15,882 bases of DNA. Origin: Pavlovales sp. CCMP2436. Its lineage: Eukaryota > Haptophyta > Pavlovophyceae > Pavlovales. A program made the translations under genes and the position numbers. Of this stretch, positions 14,925-15,882 are shown one piece after another. How positions within the stretch are numbered: position 1 is the stretch's first letter; every line of letters begins with the position of its first letter. The DNA is taken from NCBI GenBank assembly GCA_026770615.1, contig MU631982.1:4644-20525 (forward strand), read 5' to 3'. The notes beneath the pieces were generated by a model. The model was not told where the DNA came from. It saw only the letters and a list, made by a program, of their open reading frames with translations, and searched no databases.

Positions 14925-15882
14925 CTAAAGAGCGAGGAAGAGATCGCGCGCTAAACTGCTGTATGGCGGGAATAAAAAACGAGAAGTATGTGAACCCCCC
15001 CCCCCCCTTAATATGATCATAAGTATTACCGGCACGGGTAGCGGCAGCTCGAGCTCGCTTGGGTCCACACCGCATAGAGGCACGCGCACAACGCTCCAGC
15101 GCACGAACACCGTGAAAAGAAGGCATTCGAAACAGATGACGAAGCCGAAGATGTACGAGTAGACGACAATGGAGAACTAGTGGTGGTTGGGGTGTGAGGG
15201 GGGGTATGGAAGGGGGTTTAACAGCGTCAGTAGGATCAGGAGAAGAGAGCTAGAGGTGGGGGGGCGGATGGGAGGGTGGTGGTGGAAGTATTTACCTGGT
15301 TGTCGAATGCGAGCGCGATCAGCGCGAGCGTGAGCGCGAGGTTCTGCACGCCTGTTTCGATGATCAGCGTGATCCTGCAGAGGTTAGAGTAAGGGGGTTG
15401 GGAGCGCGCAGTGGGGAACAGGGCAAGTCAATCGCGTGGTAGCCGGTGGAATGCGTGCCTGCCCGGGCGTGGGGCGGCACGTGCACATGACGCGCCGGTT
15501 CGCGCCCGTCGAGGACGGAGCCGGGGTTGGGGTCGTCGAGGGCGGCGGGGGGCTCACCTCCTGCTGCCCTTGATGCGCCCGATGATTGCGAGGAGGTAGG
15601 CAGCAAACATGCCGAGCACGCCAAGGAGCGCGGTGGAGATGAAGAGCTCAGCCGGGAGGAAGGGCAGCTGCTTCCAGTTGCCCGCGACGCCTGCAACGAT
15701 GGCGCCGATGACGGCGATGCCACCGATGCCTGCGCCGAGCTTTTCGCCCCAGAGCGCGATGCGCGGCCGCCAGGTCTTGAGAGCGATGCCGGCCGCTGTT
15801 GGGCCGATGGTGAGCGCGAGCGTCTTGATGATCTCCGTAAACGGCACGCGCGAGTCTGGCGCGAGAACTGGTGGTGGTGGTG
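14925..15882 (-). CDS. SLC10/bile-acid:sodium symporter-like transporter, 3' part (spliced, 5' end outside window)
   Basis: Membrane protein of the SLC10 (BASS/SBF) family, which moves organic anions with sodium. Three exons join in frame: 15882-15558, 15374-15296 and 15176 downward. Exon 1 (frame open to the window edge, VPFTEI at 15832-15849) encodes hydrophobic segments around LALTIGPTAAGI, GGIAVIGAIVAGVAGN and ALLGVLGMFAAYLLAII. Exon 2 carries the family signature ETGVQN (15341-15358), whose Glu and Gln belong to a sodium site in SLC10 structures, then a short helix. Exon 3 encodes the last helix (YIFGFVICFECLLFTVFV). Splice sites are GAG|gtgagc and ctgcag|GATC (phase 2), then CAG|gtaaat and actag|TTC (phase 0). 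Introns are 183 and 119 bp. If exon 3 is not spliced further it ends at TAG 14925-14927, reading through a 13-base G run, which is doubtful. The substrate cannot be told. Confidence 0.85.
14995..15007. repeat. 13-base C homopolymer (G run on the minus strand)
   Basis: Thirteen consecutive C on the plus strand. If exon 3 of the transporter is not spliced at 15030, this run lies in its coding frame as a Gly stretch. If it is spliced there, the run lies in the last intron. The tract is prone to slippage and sequencing error. Confidence 0.85.
15177..15295 (-). other. intron of the SLC10-like gene (phase 0)
   Basis: 119 bp, gtaaat at the 5' end and cactag at the 3' end on the minus strand, with pyrimidine runs before the acceptor. 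Removing it joins FDNQ to FSIVVYSY in frame. Confidence 0.8.
15375..15557 (-). other. intron of the SLC10-like gene (phase 2)
   Basis: 183 bp, gtgagc at the 5' end and ctctgcag at the 3' end on the minus strand. Removing it joins GRIKGSR to ITLIIETGVQN and restores the family signature, which supports both sites. Confidence 0.88.

Noticed and set aside
15364..15723. 119-codon minus-strand frame overlapping the transporter exons
   Set aside because: Different frame from the transmembrane segments and runs through the intron; shadow.

Overview
This is a window of eukaryotic nuclear DNA. Three things show it: a spliced gene at the right edge with GT-AG introns, a decayed Ty1/copia LTR retrotransposon, and long diverged tandem-repeat arrays. 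There is no bacterial operon structure. Coding stretches are GC-rich and spacers contain AT-rich patches. That would suit a unicellular alga or other protist, but nothing here fixes the lineage.

Layout. Bases 1-2040 are mostly non-coding, with one weak minus-strand candidate (218-721) built of 12-13-residue repeats. Bases 2041-5014 are repeat DNA: a 67-bp head module, a 68/78-bp alternating array, hairpin-bearing repeats with an AT-rich tail (repeated at 4441-5012), and a second array alternating 139- and 186-bp units. Bases 5094-6856 hold a third array of ~160-bp units in three-step order, between two direct copies of a ~90-bp module and preceded by a second copy of the head module. Bases 6859-13554 are one copia element with very short LTRs (131 and 123 bp). 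Its order is gag, protease, integrase, reverse transcriptase, RNase H, broken by several frameshifts and in-frame stops. Bases 13555-14400 carry a 147-bp tandem repeat, an AT-rich spacer and an inverted copy of the end of the second array. Bases 14596-15882 (minus strand) are the 3' part of an SLC10/bile-acid:sodium symporter-like gene, joined from at least three exons and probably a fourth encoding a hydrophilic tail.

How it fits together. The only clearly functional host gene is the SLC10-like transporter. The copia element is dead in this copy: all enzymatic domains are recognisable, but the frame changes repeatedly. The most unusual aspect is the repeat landscape. Three unrelated arrays each show a higher-order register (dimer, dimer, trimer), and they share flanking modules in different combinations. 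This looks like a family of modular, array-carrying repeats that I cannot assign to any known transposon class.
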